64,000 nt of DNA, taken from Diabrotica undecimpunctata (lineage: Eukaryota; Arthropoda; Insecta; Coleoptera; Chrysomelidae). This document shows, in pieces, positions 42,922 to 54,819 of this stretch (position 1 is its first letter; the number at the start of each line of letters is the position of its first letter). The DNA is taken from positions 160,886,328-160,950,327 of the forward strand of contig NC_092806.1 in NCBI RefSeq assembly GCF_040954645.1. The letters are read 5' to 3'. The translations under genes and the position numbers were made by a program. The notes under the pieces were generated by a model that saw only the letters and a program-made list of their open reading frames with translations, was not told where the DNA came from and did no database searches.

Positions 42922-43989
42922 AATGGTCCACAGAATGGTTACTTCGGCTTCACATTGAAAAATGCGTTGTTTTACATATCGGCAAAAATAACCCATCACC
43001 GCCGTATTTTATTAATGAACATCTCTTAAACTCGGTAACCTCCCATAAAGATATCGGAGTGATAATTAATAGTGACTTAAATTGGTCTGATCATATAGTG
43101 TCGGTGTGTGAACGTGCAAACTAGAAACTGTTTTTGATCCGTAAATCTTTTAAACGTATACAGATTGAACCAATTTAAAACGGAACATACAATTTAATAT
43201 ATATCTGTTTGAACTGCATTTGAAATAGTGGACCAATATAAAACTTGGACAAAAATAAATCCATACCCAGTGATAGACATTGTATAAAAAAATATCGTTC
43301 AACTATCAGTCTCCTTTAAAGGAAAGAGGAGCTTGCCTAATAGTCGGAGAGATAGAGCCGAAATTTTGAACTGATCAGTAATATGACATTTATCTATTGG
43401 AATATATTCATTGTAACTGGGTTAAGACTTTGCCTTACAGGCGGACGCCCCTCGTGGTACAGGGGGTGGCTATACAGGGATGAAGTTGTAATTTTTTTCG
43501 GAAAAATTAACGATCGATAATATGGCTGAAAATTTGCCCAGAGTAAGATCTTGGTATAACTAGACGAAATCCCAAAGGGCTGACGCGAGAGTGGATACAT
43601 AAGGGGTGGCCGACAGGGGTGAAGTTGCAATTTTTTGGGGAAAAATTAACGATAAGTAATATGTCCGCCATTTTCATGGCTCATTATTTAGCCCCTAAAA
43701 ACTATAAATCCAAAAGAGCGGACAGCTGGGTTGGTACAGAGAGCCATAAAACGGGGTCAAATGTACCACTTGCCTGCGCATTTTAGGTCTCGGCAACAAT
43801 TTTCAAACTGATTTTATTATGATATTTTAATACCGATTGATTTGAAAATTTGTATGCTCACTTCTGTTACTATACTGAAAAGCGTCAAGTAGATTTTACC
43901 TCAAAATTTTCCAAAAAAATTTCCGTAAATGAAAATTTTCGTAATTTTTTGAGGTAAAATCTAATTTGTAGAATTCTTTCGATTTTCTG

Positions 43990-44640
43990 TCAGTTATACC
44001 ATGATTTTTTTCCAAAAATTTTCAAACGATTTTTCCGATAAGAAAAAAAAATTAGAAAAACTTTAAAAATTTCGTCATTTTTCTCACTCTCATTGATGTC
44101 ATTACATTCATCATCTTCGTCACTTTCACTTTCAATAATATCACATTCATTATCTGCTTCATTTTCAATCACTACTTCTCGAACTGATTCTGGCATCTGA
44201 GGTCCACTAAACCATTTGAATTTATATGTTTCATCTTCAAACTCCCCATGTTCTTCAACAATCAATTCTGTTGGTACTTTTTTATAAGCATTTGTCCAAA
44301 TATTTGAAATATAATGAGCTCGCAGTAGATGTTGGTGTAATTCATCTTGACATGGTGGTAATCTTGAAGCATCGAAATTTTTTAGTTTTTTTTTAAGGTT
44401 CGTTCACATCATGCAACTTATACTGCCGGTTAAATAGTGAAAATCTGACATCGTTTACTTTTCTTTTTGGAATTGTTCTCGTCAGTCCTGTTCCATATAA
44501 GTGACATACGAAAGTTTCTAAGGTTTCAAAAACTTCATTACAATTGAAGTCAGTTTCACCAAGTTGAATAAAAGCATCTTGATACTTATTACATTTAGCG
44601 CATGCGTCTAGAATTACTGATCTAAATGAACGCGCATCAT
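43990..44640 (-). pseudogene. Transposon protein with FVCxLYG and LPPC motifs, unnamed family
   Basis: Reading from 44640: ILDACAKCNKYQDAFIQLG, then VFETLETFVCHLYGTGL, then, after a break, NFDASRLPPCQDELHQHLLRAHYISNIWTNAYKK, then EFEDETYKFKWFSGPQMPES and an acidic tail. The order FVCxLYG - LPPCxxxLxxHxxRAxYxxxIW is familiar to me from multicopy uncharacterised insect proteins, but I cannot name the family with certainty. The ORF at 44265-43990 is just the end of it. The first part of the protein is missing, so catalysis cannot be judged. Confidence 0.6.
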
Positions 44641-44673
44641 TATTATTTTAATATTTTAAAATAATAATGATGC
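44634..44673. repeat. Perfect 18-bp stem hairpin
   Basis: GCATCATTATTATTTTAA, a four-base centre (TATT), then the exact complement. It sits where the coding remnant of the foldback transposon stops, and may be the scar of a deletion or fold-back repair. Confidence 0.7.
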
Positions 44674-46423
44674 AAAATTAATGTCCAAACAGAATTTGTA
44701 AAATTATAATTAACTAATGAAAAAAAATTCAATCAATTTGAAAGTTAAAAAAAAATATTGAAAATATCTACAAAGTAAATTTCAAAACTTAAAAAATTGA
44801 TAATTCCACAATTAAATTGATTTTTATTAATAATTATTTGTAAAATGTTAAAGGAATTCTACAAATTGAATTTTATCTATTGATAAATAGAAATAATATA
44901 TTTTGTATTTGATTATTAATGTAATAATAAATCAAATTTTTCTTATATCTGAACAATCATTGTTTATGCAATATAAATTTAAAAACCTTTTTATTGTAAT
45001 AAAAAATAAGTAAAATTACTATTTGTTGTACCAAAAATATTTAATAATTAACATTATAAAATTACTTTAATTTAATAAAATATCAAATATCAAACATTTA
45101 TTCAATTAAAAATTAATTCGTAAAATATTTATATTTAAGAAAAAAATGTGATTTGTAAAGTAAATATGACTTTAGTTTGGAAAAAAAAACATTATCATAA
45201 TATCATTTTAATACTACAAAATATTCTATAAAAGATTCAGACGATGACGTAGAGTTTTATCAAATGTTTTAGAAAAGTTTTTCTAATTTTTTTTTTCTTA
45301 TCGGAAAAATCGTTTGAAAATTTTTGGAAAAAATCATGGTATAACTTACAGAAAATCGAAAGGATTCTACAAATTAGATTTTACCTCAAAAAATTACGAA
45401 AATTTTCATTTACGGAAATTTTTTTGGAAAATTTTGAGGAAAACTCTACTTGACGCTTCTCAGAATAGCAGCAGAAGTGAGCATACAAATTTTCAAATCA
45501 ATCGGTATAAAAATATCATAATAAAATCAGTTTGAAAATTGTTACCGAGACCTAAAATGCGCAGGCAAGTGGTACATTTGACCCCGTTTTGTGGCTCTCT
45601 GTACCAACGGAGCTGTCCGCCCTTTTGGATTTAAAGTTTTTAGGGGCTAAATAATGAGCCATGAAAATGGCGGACATATTACTTATCGTTAATTTTTCCC
45701 CAAAAAATTGCAATTTCACCCCTGTCCGCCACACCTTATGTATCTACTCTCGCTTCCGCCCTTTGGGATTTCGTCTAGTTATACCAAGATCTTACTCTGG
45801 GCAAATTTTCAGCCATATTATCGATCGTTAATTTTTCCGAAAAAAATGACAACTTTATCCCTGTATAGCCACCCCCTGTACCACGAGGGGCGTCCGCCTG
45901 TAAGGCAAAGTCTTAACCCAGTTACAATGAATATATTCCAAAAGAGAAATGTCATATTACTGATCAGTTCAAAATTTCGGCTCTATCTCTTGGACTATAA
46001 GAAAGCGATAAGTGGTTTGACAGCATAATAACTGCTTGTTTAGTCTAATTTTTTCAGTGATTCTAGGCAACCTATTTGGGTGGAGTTTTGACTTGTTCTT
46101 GAATGAGTTCCGAATCCAGCAGCCCGCTGAAGTATTGGATTTTTATAATATAATTATTTGACAACCTTTTGTTGGCCAACCACCTAGAGCGGAGTTGAGC
46201 CGAAATACATTGATTTCGTATGTTCCGTTTTAAATTCGTTCAATCTGTATATCTAACCTCTGTTAGTAAACTTTACTCAATATGCGTTAGATCTACTCCT
46301 GAGTTTGCCGGGCCAGTGTGAAATCCAGATCTCAGTCGCGATAAAATCCTACTTAAAAATGTTCAGCGTAAACAAACAAAACTGGCAAGCCGTGTAAGAC
46401 CTAACTATGAAGATAGACTATCC

Positions 46424-46720
46424 ATGGCTCATCTTACGACATTCGAGCAGCGACGTCTTCGAGCTGACCTAATTATATCCTTCCGTATTTTAAAACATAA
46501 CTTTGGGAACCTAAACACCATATTCACTTTTAATCAAGACGAAAAATTAAGAAACCATTGTTTCAAATTAAAGAGGGGACAGACTACTACAAGGTCCAGG
46601 GTAAACTTCTTGCCAAATAGAATATTTAATATCTGGAACAATTTGGATCAAGACACCATATCGGCAACTAGTGTTAACATCTTTAAAAACAAACTTGATA
46701 GCAATTTATTTTATTTATAG
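46424..46720 (+). pseudogene. CR1/jockey-like RT C-terminal part
   Basis: The 98-codon frame reads LTTFEQRRLRADLIISFRIL, KLKRGQTTTRSRVNFLPNRI and FNIWNNLD, and ends at LFYL-stop, the natural C-terminus of this LINE type. It connects upstream to KLYSICVRSTPEFAGPV immediately after the right end of the foldback transposon (46258). Confidence 0.8.
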
Positions 46721-47039
46721 GATTGTGTTATTTTCGGATCGCATTAGTTATTTATTGTTTCACAATTTTTGTATGATGTACCTAATTGTTTAACTTTACT
46801 TAACTTTATAATTGGTATTAGTTTTATAAGGATATATTTTTTTTGCTTTTTGGGCATAATAGGAGCTCGCTCCTTTGTCCTTATTTATTATATAATAATT
46901 ATAATAATAATGATACTGTAAAAAAGCCATCGAGGAATTTTTAATATTTCTTCTTTGAGCAGTCGTGGACTGTATAGGCAACTCTGTAAAACAAATCAAG
47001 ATACCTATGCAGAAAATAGAAAACCTATAATAAATATCC

Positions 47040-47290
47040 ACTCTGAAGAAACACCTGACATCTGACAGGACTAATGGGGAAGGGCATTGACCATAGTAAT
47101 ATACAAAAAAGGTAATCCAGAAGTTCTGGAAAATTACCGACTGATCAGTCTCCTTCGCAAACATACAAGCATTTTATCAGAATAATAGCAGCTCGCCTGG
47201 GAAGGAAATTTAAGCAAAACCAACCAAAGGATCATGCAAGATCCAGGAAGTATTACAGCCACAAATTGTGCAAGCTATTTCCGTCATAAT
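47040..47290 (+). mobile_element. Small RT fragment of another LINE
   Basis: VIYKKGNPEVLENYRLISLL, then ARLGRKFKQNQPKDHARSRK, correspond to the finger region of an RTE/R1-type RT (NYRPISLL...RL...QP.DQAGFRK). It has a stop and small indels, and no palm. Confidence 0.6.
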
Positions 47291-47330
47291 TTAGACATAC
47301 CATACTTAAAACTCACCCTGTACATTGCGA

Positions 47331-48720
47331 CTGAAGAGAATAACAAAAGCATTATTTTAATAGTTCAAAAAGGTTTTCATTTTTGTTTTTTAAAAAGTTT
47401 GTAGGTGCTTTTAAACAGATTCTACAGCGATTTTAAATCGTGACATTTTTACACTCCAAAATCACTTTTACTTCGCTCATTCATTTTTGAAATTTCTTCC
47501 CAAAAAAGATATAATTACCATCGTTTCGGGTGGTGGCACTATTTTTTCTTCAGTTTTGAGAACTAAAGAATAAAAAACAAATTGGTCCCAAGATTGTGCT
47601 CTCAAATTTCAAATCAATGTTTTTGGCATCAAAAAAGTCGATATATATTTTGTGTAGAATTCGTCATTATATTTTTTTTCTGTACGAATATATTTATTTT
47701 CTAATAAATGATCCTAAATAATCCTTATGGCGCGCTTATGATCCTTCTGATTTACGGACCAATTTGGACGTGAGTATTTGAGTGAAAATGGAAAATGTGC
47801 AATTGAGTGAGTGCAGGGGATCAATTGCCATTGCCGAATTCCGGAGGGAAATTATTGGCAAATTATCAGTTTGCAGATAATTCTGCACCTCATGATGTTA
47901 ATTTCGCAATTTGTGCACACGAAAAACGATAATGGGCTCTAATTGAGTAAATTCAAATATAAACTTGAATTCAGCATTTAAAGTAAAAATTTAACAACTT
48001 TTATTTGCTATATTTGTGAATTTATGAAATAATCGTTGTGTTGTTTGTAAAACATACTATAAAAAAGTGTACTGAATGTATGAGGATGTATTAATTACTA
48101 ACTATTATCGCACAGTCTGTAGAGTCCACTGCTGAACATAGGACACCCCCAGTAATTCTACAGCATCATTTTTTTTCGTTTTGTTGTGTTATTTTTTGTT
48201 GGGTTATTCATTCATCAAGTGAAAAAAGCTGAATTACAAATAGTTGCATTGGTAAAGAGACCTATTTCTTCCACACGCTCAATAAGATATTCTTATAGGT
48301 ATTAGAATCTATATTAAAACCGTACGAACCTCCTGTATATTATACCCAAAGCACGATAAATTAAGTCAGCCAATTATAAACTTTTGTTTTTGGACAGAGT
48401 GCAAATCCGAAGAGTTAATTTGTGAAGGCGCGTATGCAAGGGCTCTAAGGGATCCACACAAAAAACAAACAATGCGTAGAGTCGGATCAGCCCAATACAT
48501 GAAATTCGTGTAATTCGTGTAAAAATATTATAAAAAACTGCGTTTTAACAAATTATCTATCAATGTTTTAGATATTTATGATATATTAAAAATTTCTTGA
48601 ATGGATTAATAAATAAATATCTGGGTGATCCTAGAAGTATCAGGCCTGACCTAGAGGAGGCGATGGTTATTTGCAAAATAACACTGTATTGGAAAATACA
48701 CAATCTATAAAGTATATGTT
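47331..48720. other. Mostly unassigned sequence with a LINE-tail scrap
   Basis: GTCCACTGCTGAACATAGGAC at 48126-48146 resembles the 3' coding end of certain LINEs (the SCTGGACATAGGxC type motif) and is probably a scrap. No gene is recognised in the rest. Confidence 0.35.
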
Positions 48721-48725
48721 TAACT

Positions 48726-49553
48726 TTGAAGATATCACCTTGTTTAATATTTGTCTGGCAGGAATTAGGCATTAAGGTGAACGGCATACCAATTAGCAAC
48801 CTACACTATGCGGACGACACAGTGATTATAACTGATAATTTGGAAAATCAGCAGTTATTACTTGATAGGGTGAATAGCATAGGTAAAAAATATGGCCTCA
48901 AAATCAACATTTTGAAAACGAAATATATGGTCATTAGCAGAAACCCTCCAGAAAACCCGATAATATGCTTAGGTGACGATCGCATAAAACGCGTGAAAAC
49001 TTTTAAATACCTTGGCACCACAATCAATGACCAATCGGATCCACAACAAGAAATAAAAACCCGAATACAAATGGCAAGACAAGCTTTTGTGAAATTCAGA
49101 CCGCTCCTATGTAATCAAAACCTAAATTTCGAAATACGCTACAGAATGGTCAAGTGCTACATATGGTCCATCTTGCTTTATGGCATGGAAACGTGGACTT
49201 TGAAAAAAACATCTATCCACAAATTTGAAGCATTTGAGATGTGGTCATTGAGAAGAATGATGCGCATACCTTGGGTGGATAGAGTTCGAAACGATGACGT
49301 CCTTAAGAGAGCCGGCGTGGAAAGAGAACTCTTTGAATTAATTAAAAAACGCAAGATTGGTTACCTTGGGCACATATTGAGAGGAGCAAAATATGAAATA
49401 CCACAGTTAATCCTACAAGGGAAGATCGAAGGTAGGAGAGGAGCCGGCCGCAAACAATTATCCTGGTTAAGGAATATTAAAGAATGGACAGGAATACACA
49501 ATACAGGCGAGCTGTGTCACGCCGCCAAGAACAGAATTCTAGTAATGAGATAG
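48726..49553 (+). CDS. LINE RT C-terminal 275-codon ORF
   Basis: The first ~15 residues are flanking DNA. Then come HYADDTVIITD (residues about 27-37) with an intact catalytic pair, YGLKINILKTKYMVIS, KTFKYLGTTIND, SILLYGMETWTL, MWSLRRMMRIPW, KIGYLGHILRG, GRRGAGRKQLSWLRN and a natural stop. It lacks motifs A and B, so it cannot be an active RT. The intact length suggests a young insertion and not selection. Confidence 0.85.
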   Translation: MKISPCLIFVWQELGIKVNGIPISNLHYADDTVIITDNLENQQLLLDRVNSIGKKYGLKINILKTKYMVISRNPPENPIICLGDDRIKRVKTFKYLGTTINDQSDPQQEIKTRIQMARQAFVKFRPLLCNQNLNFEIRYRMVKCYIWSILLYGMETWTLKKTSIHKFEAFEMWSLRRMMRIPWVDRVRNDDVLKRAGVERELFELIKKRKIGYLGHILRGAKYEIPQLILQGKIEGRRGAGRKQLSWLRNIKEWTGIHNTGELCHAAKNRILVMR

Positions 49554-49590
49554 TCGCCTACGCACTTTGGTGTATGGCATGTTAAGAAGA
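48755..49590 (+). mobile_element. 5'-truncated LINE, well preserved
   Basis: Homology begins at GIKVNGIPISNLHYADD, so truncation falls just before motif C, and ends with a GAAGAAGAAGG tail near 49590. The reading frame is intact throughout. Same family group as the LINEs at 6311, 14600, 56722 and 60536 (shared EGRRGAGRKQLSWLRN-type C-terminus). No convincing target duplication was found. Confidence 0.85.
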
Positions 49591-49604
49591 AGAAGGAATC
49601 AATA

Positions 49605-50020
49605 GTGAACGTTTTCAATTACTTTGTAAAAATGGAGAAAATGTTTCACCGTTACGTGATACAAAACTTTTATTTGAAAGGTCTCAGCCTAATCAACATA
49701 AAAGCTAAACTAAATTCCACTCTGGGTGAGTCTGCTCCTTCGTTTATAATCATAAAATATCGGGGAACAGAGTTTAAACAAGGCCGTAGGAGTTACCAAG
49801 ACGAGTATCGAGTGAGCGACCAAATTATAAGGTGACGACGGTTAAGAAAAAAATATTAAAATAAAACTGAAATCCTTACAAATATTTGTGAAAAAGTACA
49901 TAGGTTTGTAAAGTAAATAAAAAAATATAAAAAACCACATGAAAAAAAGTGTATTGCTAGGATAAATGTTCAAACTGCACACTAAACAAAAAACTAGGTA
50001 AAATAAAAATCGATCAAAAA
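49605..50020. other. Unassigned stretch
   Basis: Short frames without domains. The left terminus of the piggyBac element to the right should lie hereabouts. I did not find a CCC/TTAA end, so it may be deleted. Confidence 0.35.
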
Positions 50021-50039
50021 AGTTTGTCTCCAGCATCAC

Positions 50040-51549
50040 TTAAACTTTACCAATTTTATATGCAATTTTTACATAGTGGTTTTGTACATCCCAAACAAAC
50101 AGGCTTTTTGCAACGCAAACACAGGTATTTTGTCATCCTGCGCTTTCTACTTGGACATAAACTGCAAATCTTGCGTTTTTCCAAAATAAGAACATCCGTC
50201 TCTTCTTCTTCTTGAACTCCAAGTATCTGGCTAATTGTAATACGTAATTGTAATGTTCGTCATTATCATTCGTCTTTTCATGTGATCTTAAACTAACTGC
50301 ATAGCCAACTCCAAAGCAAAACCAATTTTTTCTTTGATTACTGGATTGTTTTTATAGCACTGATGTAGAATGTATGAATTTGCTACAGAAATGTCTAATA
50401 CACGGAAAAAGAGCTCATCTAAGGAATCTACTCTACACCTCTCTTATTCTCATCATAATAAGAAATAATTTCTGGTTTATTAGTAGAGGCATCACTATAA
50501 CGTCTATTATGCATTGAAGATATAAGTACTGTAGCCTTTCCCACTTTTCCTACATGAGAAATTAAGGTACATTCTTCCCTAAATCCATAAATTGTTGACC
50601 CTTCAGGTTTGTTTCTGTTGGGCAGAAAAGATGGAGGTGGAGATGGAGATAGTGGAGGTCAGCTTTATTTTTTTTTCAGTGTGCCCACATGTCAAATTTT
50701 TCTTCCGCAAAATATCCACTAATTGAATAGAAGAATACCAATTATCAGCTGTGATATTTCGGTTACTACCAACAAGCGGTACAACTAAGCGCAACACAGC
50801 TTGTTTTGGTTTCAGAAGTTTTTTGTACTCATCACTGATACCAAATCCATCTGAGTCGTTTCCATTACGTGCATCCGTAAAACACTGTATTTCGAGTCCG
50901 TATTTAGCCGGTTTGCTAGGCATGTACATTTTAAACCGGCATCTACCTCGAAAACTTACAAGCATTTCATCAATTGTGGCTGTTTGACCAAGTCCATATA
51001 CACTTTGACAATTTTTTATGAAAGTATTGAATATAAATGAAATAGCTCCAGTTGGATCATCTTTTTTGCGTTCCTCCCTGTCTTCAGGATTGTCGAATCG
51101 GATAGCAAGTAAAAGAACAGCATATCATTTTTTGCTCATGACTGCTTTGAAGATTTCTCTTCCAGTTCCATCTCTTGCAAACAAACGGTCTATATTTTCG
51201 TGACTGGAATTGAAACTCAATAACATCCATTTGTCTAAGATGATGGATAGAACTATCAAAATATTTCTCACGCATTGCTCGTAATTTTATGTTTCTATTC
51301 TGCTCAATATTCTGCTCACCACTTTTGTTAATTTTTACCATAAACATACTTTTTGTTACCATCACTAACTGCTAATTCATCACAATCTGCAGGCTCGTCA
51401 GATCCCGAAAATTCTGGACATGTATCGTGTTCAGATTCAATGTTATGGTCTTCCGAAGTATCGTCTACATCACTGTCACTATCACATTCCTCATTGTACC
51501 ACTTTAAAAGAGTTTTGTTATAATCGTTCATCTGAGCAACTACTCTCAA
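50040..51549 (-). pseudogene. PGBD4-type transposase pseudogene
   Basis: The N-terminus is acidic (ECDSDSDVDDTSEDH, 51549-51328). After a frameshift the domain reads NLRAMREKYFDSSI, then TIDEMLVSFRGRCRF (first Asp in IDE), MYMPSKPAKYGL, RNITADNWYSSIQLVDIL (second Asp), VLISSMHNRRYSD, ENKRGVDSLDEL (third Asp in GVD) and a cysteine-rich end (CSLCPSRKRR...CLRCKKPVC, near 50180-50060). All three catalytic Asp positions of the piggyBac triad are still readable, but frameshifts and at least two stops separate them. Confidence 0.8.
50603..50965 (-). pseudogene. PGBD4-type transposase central fragment
   Basis: This 120-codon open piece of the transposase above starts at MLVSFRGRC and carries the second Asp in ITADNW at about residues 71-76. 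It lacks about 15 residues between DARNG and NDSDG relative to the family. It drifts out of frame after GHTEKK, so the last ~25 residues are not homologous. Confidence 0.8.
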
Positions 51550-51626
51550 CCTAACTGTTGCATCAAATTTTTAGGAACTGAGAGAAACTTGTCTCAAATA
51601 CACTCACTTGTCAGGCTCGAATAGTA

Positions 51627-53893
51627 GTCTAGGCGGGATCTGTTTTGGATTGGACATTTTCCACAGGAAGCTATTTTTTTGCTGGAATCTCTTCAGGATG
51701 TGCCCAATATCGATAATCACGATATGCGCCAGTCGCAAACCCTGTGCTAAATTTTTTATTAAACAAAATCTGAAAACAATTGAAAATTTCTCATTTTTTT
51801 GCTCCTATTTTCGTTTATAATTCGGAAAATATTGATCCTAAAGAAAAAATTATAACAAGTTAAAAGTTTTGTTATTCAATTTTACACAATATTTCGTTAG
51901 CTAGAAATTGAAAATTTAATGTTTATTGTTGAAAAAATAGAAATAATTGAAAAAAAAAGTACAAAAAAATGAAGTTAATCCTTTAAATGTTTTCGACTTT
52001 CTAAACTTGACCTACAAGCTCCATATTCCGCCCAGAAAAACCTTTTAATATGTTTAAAAGGTCTGCTAAATTTTGTTTAGATCGGTGGGATAGGTTTTGC
52101 ATAATAATTTTGCAACCCAGCCTACTGGAAAAAAATTGCAAATTTTCAAATTTATAGTAGACCCTAAATAAAGCCCTCAGATAGTTGCAAATTTGTTTTC
52201 ACATAAAAGAAGGCTTAAACTTTCAAAAGCTTTTTGTAAAATTCAAATCGGTTCACTAGGAGAGCCTAGAAATTTTTTTTAAGTTTTAAACATTTTTTAT
52301 ATATATTAGGCTTATAAACAAATTGAATAATTTTACGAGCTTTAAACATATCAATTTCAAAATTTGTACACTTAAAGAATATTAAAAGATACTTCTTTAA
52401 AAAAAAAAAAAGATACATTCGGCTTACTGGTTTCCAAAATATTGAAGGTCAAAGTTGGCATACATTTGCCGTGTAACCATAAGTGATAGAGGGCTCGTTT
52501 TTAAACAAATACCCTCGTCTTGTCAAGTACTTTTTATATGAAAAGTTTTACGTAATGCGCTTTATGACAACATCCATAAAAAAGACAAATAAAAAACCGT
52601 TTTCGCTTAAAATGTCGCTCGGATTGCATGAGAGGTGGTGGTGGGGGACATTCACTCGAAATGTGAATCGGCGAGTTCAAAATGATAGCGCTTGCTAAAA
52701 ATTGCATTATCTCGGCTTCTTGTTAAGCAATTTTGCTCTTTTTTTTTGAATCGATGACATGGATTTCAAATATCATATTTTCAAATACCATTTTTAATTG
52801 CAAAATTGGGAAATTTGCAATAAACAATGGTATGTTAAACAATAATTGCATTTTTTCTTCGTGCATTTTTTTTGAGCTTGTAATTTATAAATTGAAGTAA
52901 ATTGTTACTTTTAGTAAACAAATATGTATTTATAAATTGTTAATAAATAATTTAAATTGTTCAAACAAAGGCGAACGAAAAAAAAATTTTTTTTTCATAA
53001 ATAAACTTTATTTTGACTCAATCTTCAATAATTTTTTTTTAAGTCTTTTTCTTTTTTTGGAAGGACAATAATCTTCAGGTCTGATCTTGCCCTTCAATAT
53101 CTCGGCAACCAGTAAGCCGAATGTATCGTTTTTTTTTAAGAAGCGTCTTTTAATGTTCTTTAAGTGTATACATTTTGAAATTGATATGTTTAAAGCTCGT
53201 AAAGTTATTCAATTTGTTTATAAGCCTAAAAAATGTTTAAAACTTTAAAAAATTTTCTAGGCTCTCCTTGTGAACCGATTTAAATTTTACAATGTATGTA
53301 AATATGTAAATAAATTTGCAACTATCTGAGAGCCTTATTTAGGGCCTACTATAAATTTGAAAATTTGCGATTTTTTTCCAGTAGGCTGGATTGCAAAATT
53401 ATTATGCAAAACCTATTCGACCAATCTAAATAAAATTTAGCACAAGTTTTAAACATATTAAAAGGTTTTTCTAGGCGGAATATGGAGCTTGTAGGTCAAG
53501 TTTAGAAAGTCGAAAACATTTAAAGGATTAACTTCATTTTTTTGTACCTTTTTTTCCAATTATTGCTATTTTTTCAACAATAAACATTAAATTTTCAATT
53601 TCTAGCTAACGAAATATTGTGTAAAATTGAATAACGAAACTTTTAACTTCGTATAATTTTTTCTCTAGGATCAGTATTTTCCGAATTATAAACGAAAATA
53701 GGAGCAAAAAAATGAGAAAATTTCAATTGTTTTCAGATTTTGTTAAATAAAAAATTTAGCACAGGGTTTGCGACTGGCGCATATCGCGATTATCGATATT
53801 GGCACATCCTGAAGGGATTCCAGCAAAAAATAGCTCCCTATGGAAAATGTACATTATGGTCTGAATTTCAACAGATCCCGCCTAGTCTATAGT
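51627..53893. mobile_element. 2.3-kb foldback with ~820-bp arms
   Basis: CTAGGCGGGATCTGTT at the left is inverted at the right (AACAGATCCCGCCTAG). The arms (about 51630-52452 and 53078-53893) match along their whole length, for example GATATGCGCCAGTCGCAAACCC, GACCTACAAGCTCCATATTCCG and ACATTCGGCTTACTGGTT on the left. Identity is high but with scattered substitutions and indels. The ~625-bp centre has no recognised protein (a 71-codon frame at 52483-52698 has no domain). Flanks have TA next to the tips. It is non-autonomous. Confidence 0.85.
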
Positions 53894-54174
53894 TAAAGGA
53901 TTAGATAGAACGACTTGAGTGTGGGCGGTGCCGATTGCCAATAAGAAAGAATTAAAAATATTGAATCGTCTGTCAGACGACGCCGGACAATTTAAGGGTT
54001 AAAGTGATGTGACACCTAACCTCCTTTATATTTAAAAAAATTTTAGGGCTAAAAATATTTACTGAAAGTCTCCACTTAAAAACTAAACTGAATTGTGTAA
54101 TTTTTCATAATATTTACGGGAATGAGGATATCAAATTGTCATACGGATATTAATATAGAAGTCTAAGTCAATAT

Positions 54175-54400
54175 AGGGAAAAATCACCAGGAAGCATTAA
54201 AGTAACTAAAGGTCTGAAACAGGGTTATTGTATATAGCCAAGGCTTTTGAAAATATACCTGGAATAAGCATAAAAAATTTTAGTGAATGGAGATCTCACT
54301 AAACAACAATAAAACCTTGTCTACACTATTTTCACAGAAGATTAGATAGTGATGGCACCAAGGACGATAAAAAACTTCTTAAAAATTACCAATATTTATA
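54175..54400 (+). mobile_element. LINE RT scrap (family of 35270-37900)
   Basis: GSIKVTKGLKQGYC corresponds to KVTKGLRQGC at 36875, followed by a decayed LKIYLE and FTED block equivalent to FVDDHVVLAQ. It is about 75 codons long with stops. Confidence 0.55.
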
Positions 54401-54819
54401 CCAGTTCAATCAATACAAGTCAACTTATTAAACATTACATCTTTTATTTATGTTGACTATTTACCAAATCCAACCCTGGTAGTCAGGTTGAGTGATCCAA
54501 AAAGTTCGTTCTCTTCGGGCCCTCAGCAAAGCTGCGTAATCATAATTTCTTGTCTCTAGAGACAAATAAATTATTTTAACGATTTAGCAAGTGCTTTACG
54601 TGGTCTGCCAGTTTCCCGAAATTTAGAATATCTGCAACATGGGGGTGGGTTTATGAAATGGTATAAAAAGAGAGAATGGTGTGGAGTAGATGATGTAAAA
54701 GAGGTAGGTTTAGTATATACGTAATAAAGTCAGTAAGGATGTAGTAGATAATTGTAAGTAACAGTTTTTAAAAAAAAATACGCATACAAAATTATATTAA
54801 TAAGTAAATCAATTATCAT

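Larger units (their letters stand above)
43161..46257 (-). mobile_element. Foldback DNA transposon of unassigned superfamily
   Basis: The tips CAGATTGAAC(C/G)AATTTAAAACG match in inverted orientation for about 33 bp and are flanked by TA (43159-43160 and 46258-46259). Just inside, the two sides differ for about 150-230 bp. A second long inverted match then runs from about 43347-44065 and 45268-45997. The spacer is very AT-rich and contains the minus-strand coding remnant (44640-43990). The long inner arms carry no ORF of interest. The nested structure suggests that the termini were retained while subterminal sequence diverged or was replaced. Confidence 0.75.
38487..46915 (+). mobile_element. 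CR1/jockey-like LINE split by two DNA transposons
   Basis: Three separated pieces form one element. The first is an endonuclease C-terminal half (38720-39107: CTYRPPD, LIVVGDFHFPEINWP, FFTNDDQLIS, GLSDHSLI). The second is an RT core (42178-43160: FKKGNELDCNNYRPIS, IPHQQNGFIKGRS, SLVPQGLVLGPVLF, IYADDTKLY). The third is an RT C-terminus (46258-46720: FEQRRLRADLIISFRILKH, KLKRGQTTTRSRVNFLPNR, IWNNLD) ending in a TAATAATTATAATAATAATGAT-like tail near 46890-46915. Without inserts it would be about 2.7 kb, 5'-truncated. The YADD box is intact. Motif A is changed (VYSNFFKTFDRV where relatives have a D). Confidence 0.85.
50030..53998 (-). mobile_element. piggyBac-family element interrupted by a foldback
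   Basis: The right terminus on the plus strand reads CGCCGGACAATTTAAGGG followed by TTAA (53999-54002), i.e. TTAA-CCCTTAAATTG on the element's own strand, as expected for a piggyBac tip. About 100 bp inside it the 2.3-kb foldback (51627-53893) interrupts the leader. The transposase then runs from 51549 to about 50040. The distal terminus was not found. Confidence 0.75.

Noticed and set aside
49605..49835. 76-codon ORF after the LINE at 48755-49590
   Set aside because: Starts in LINE flank and has no domain. It was considered as a piggyBac end, but no TTAA tip was found.
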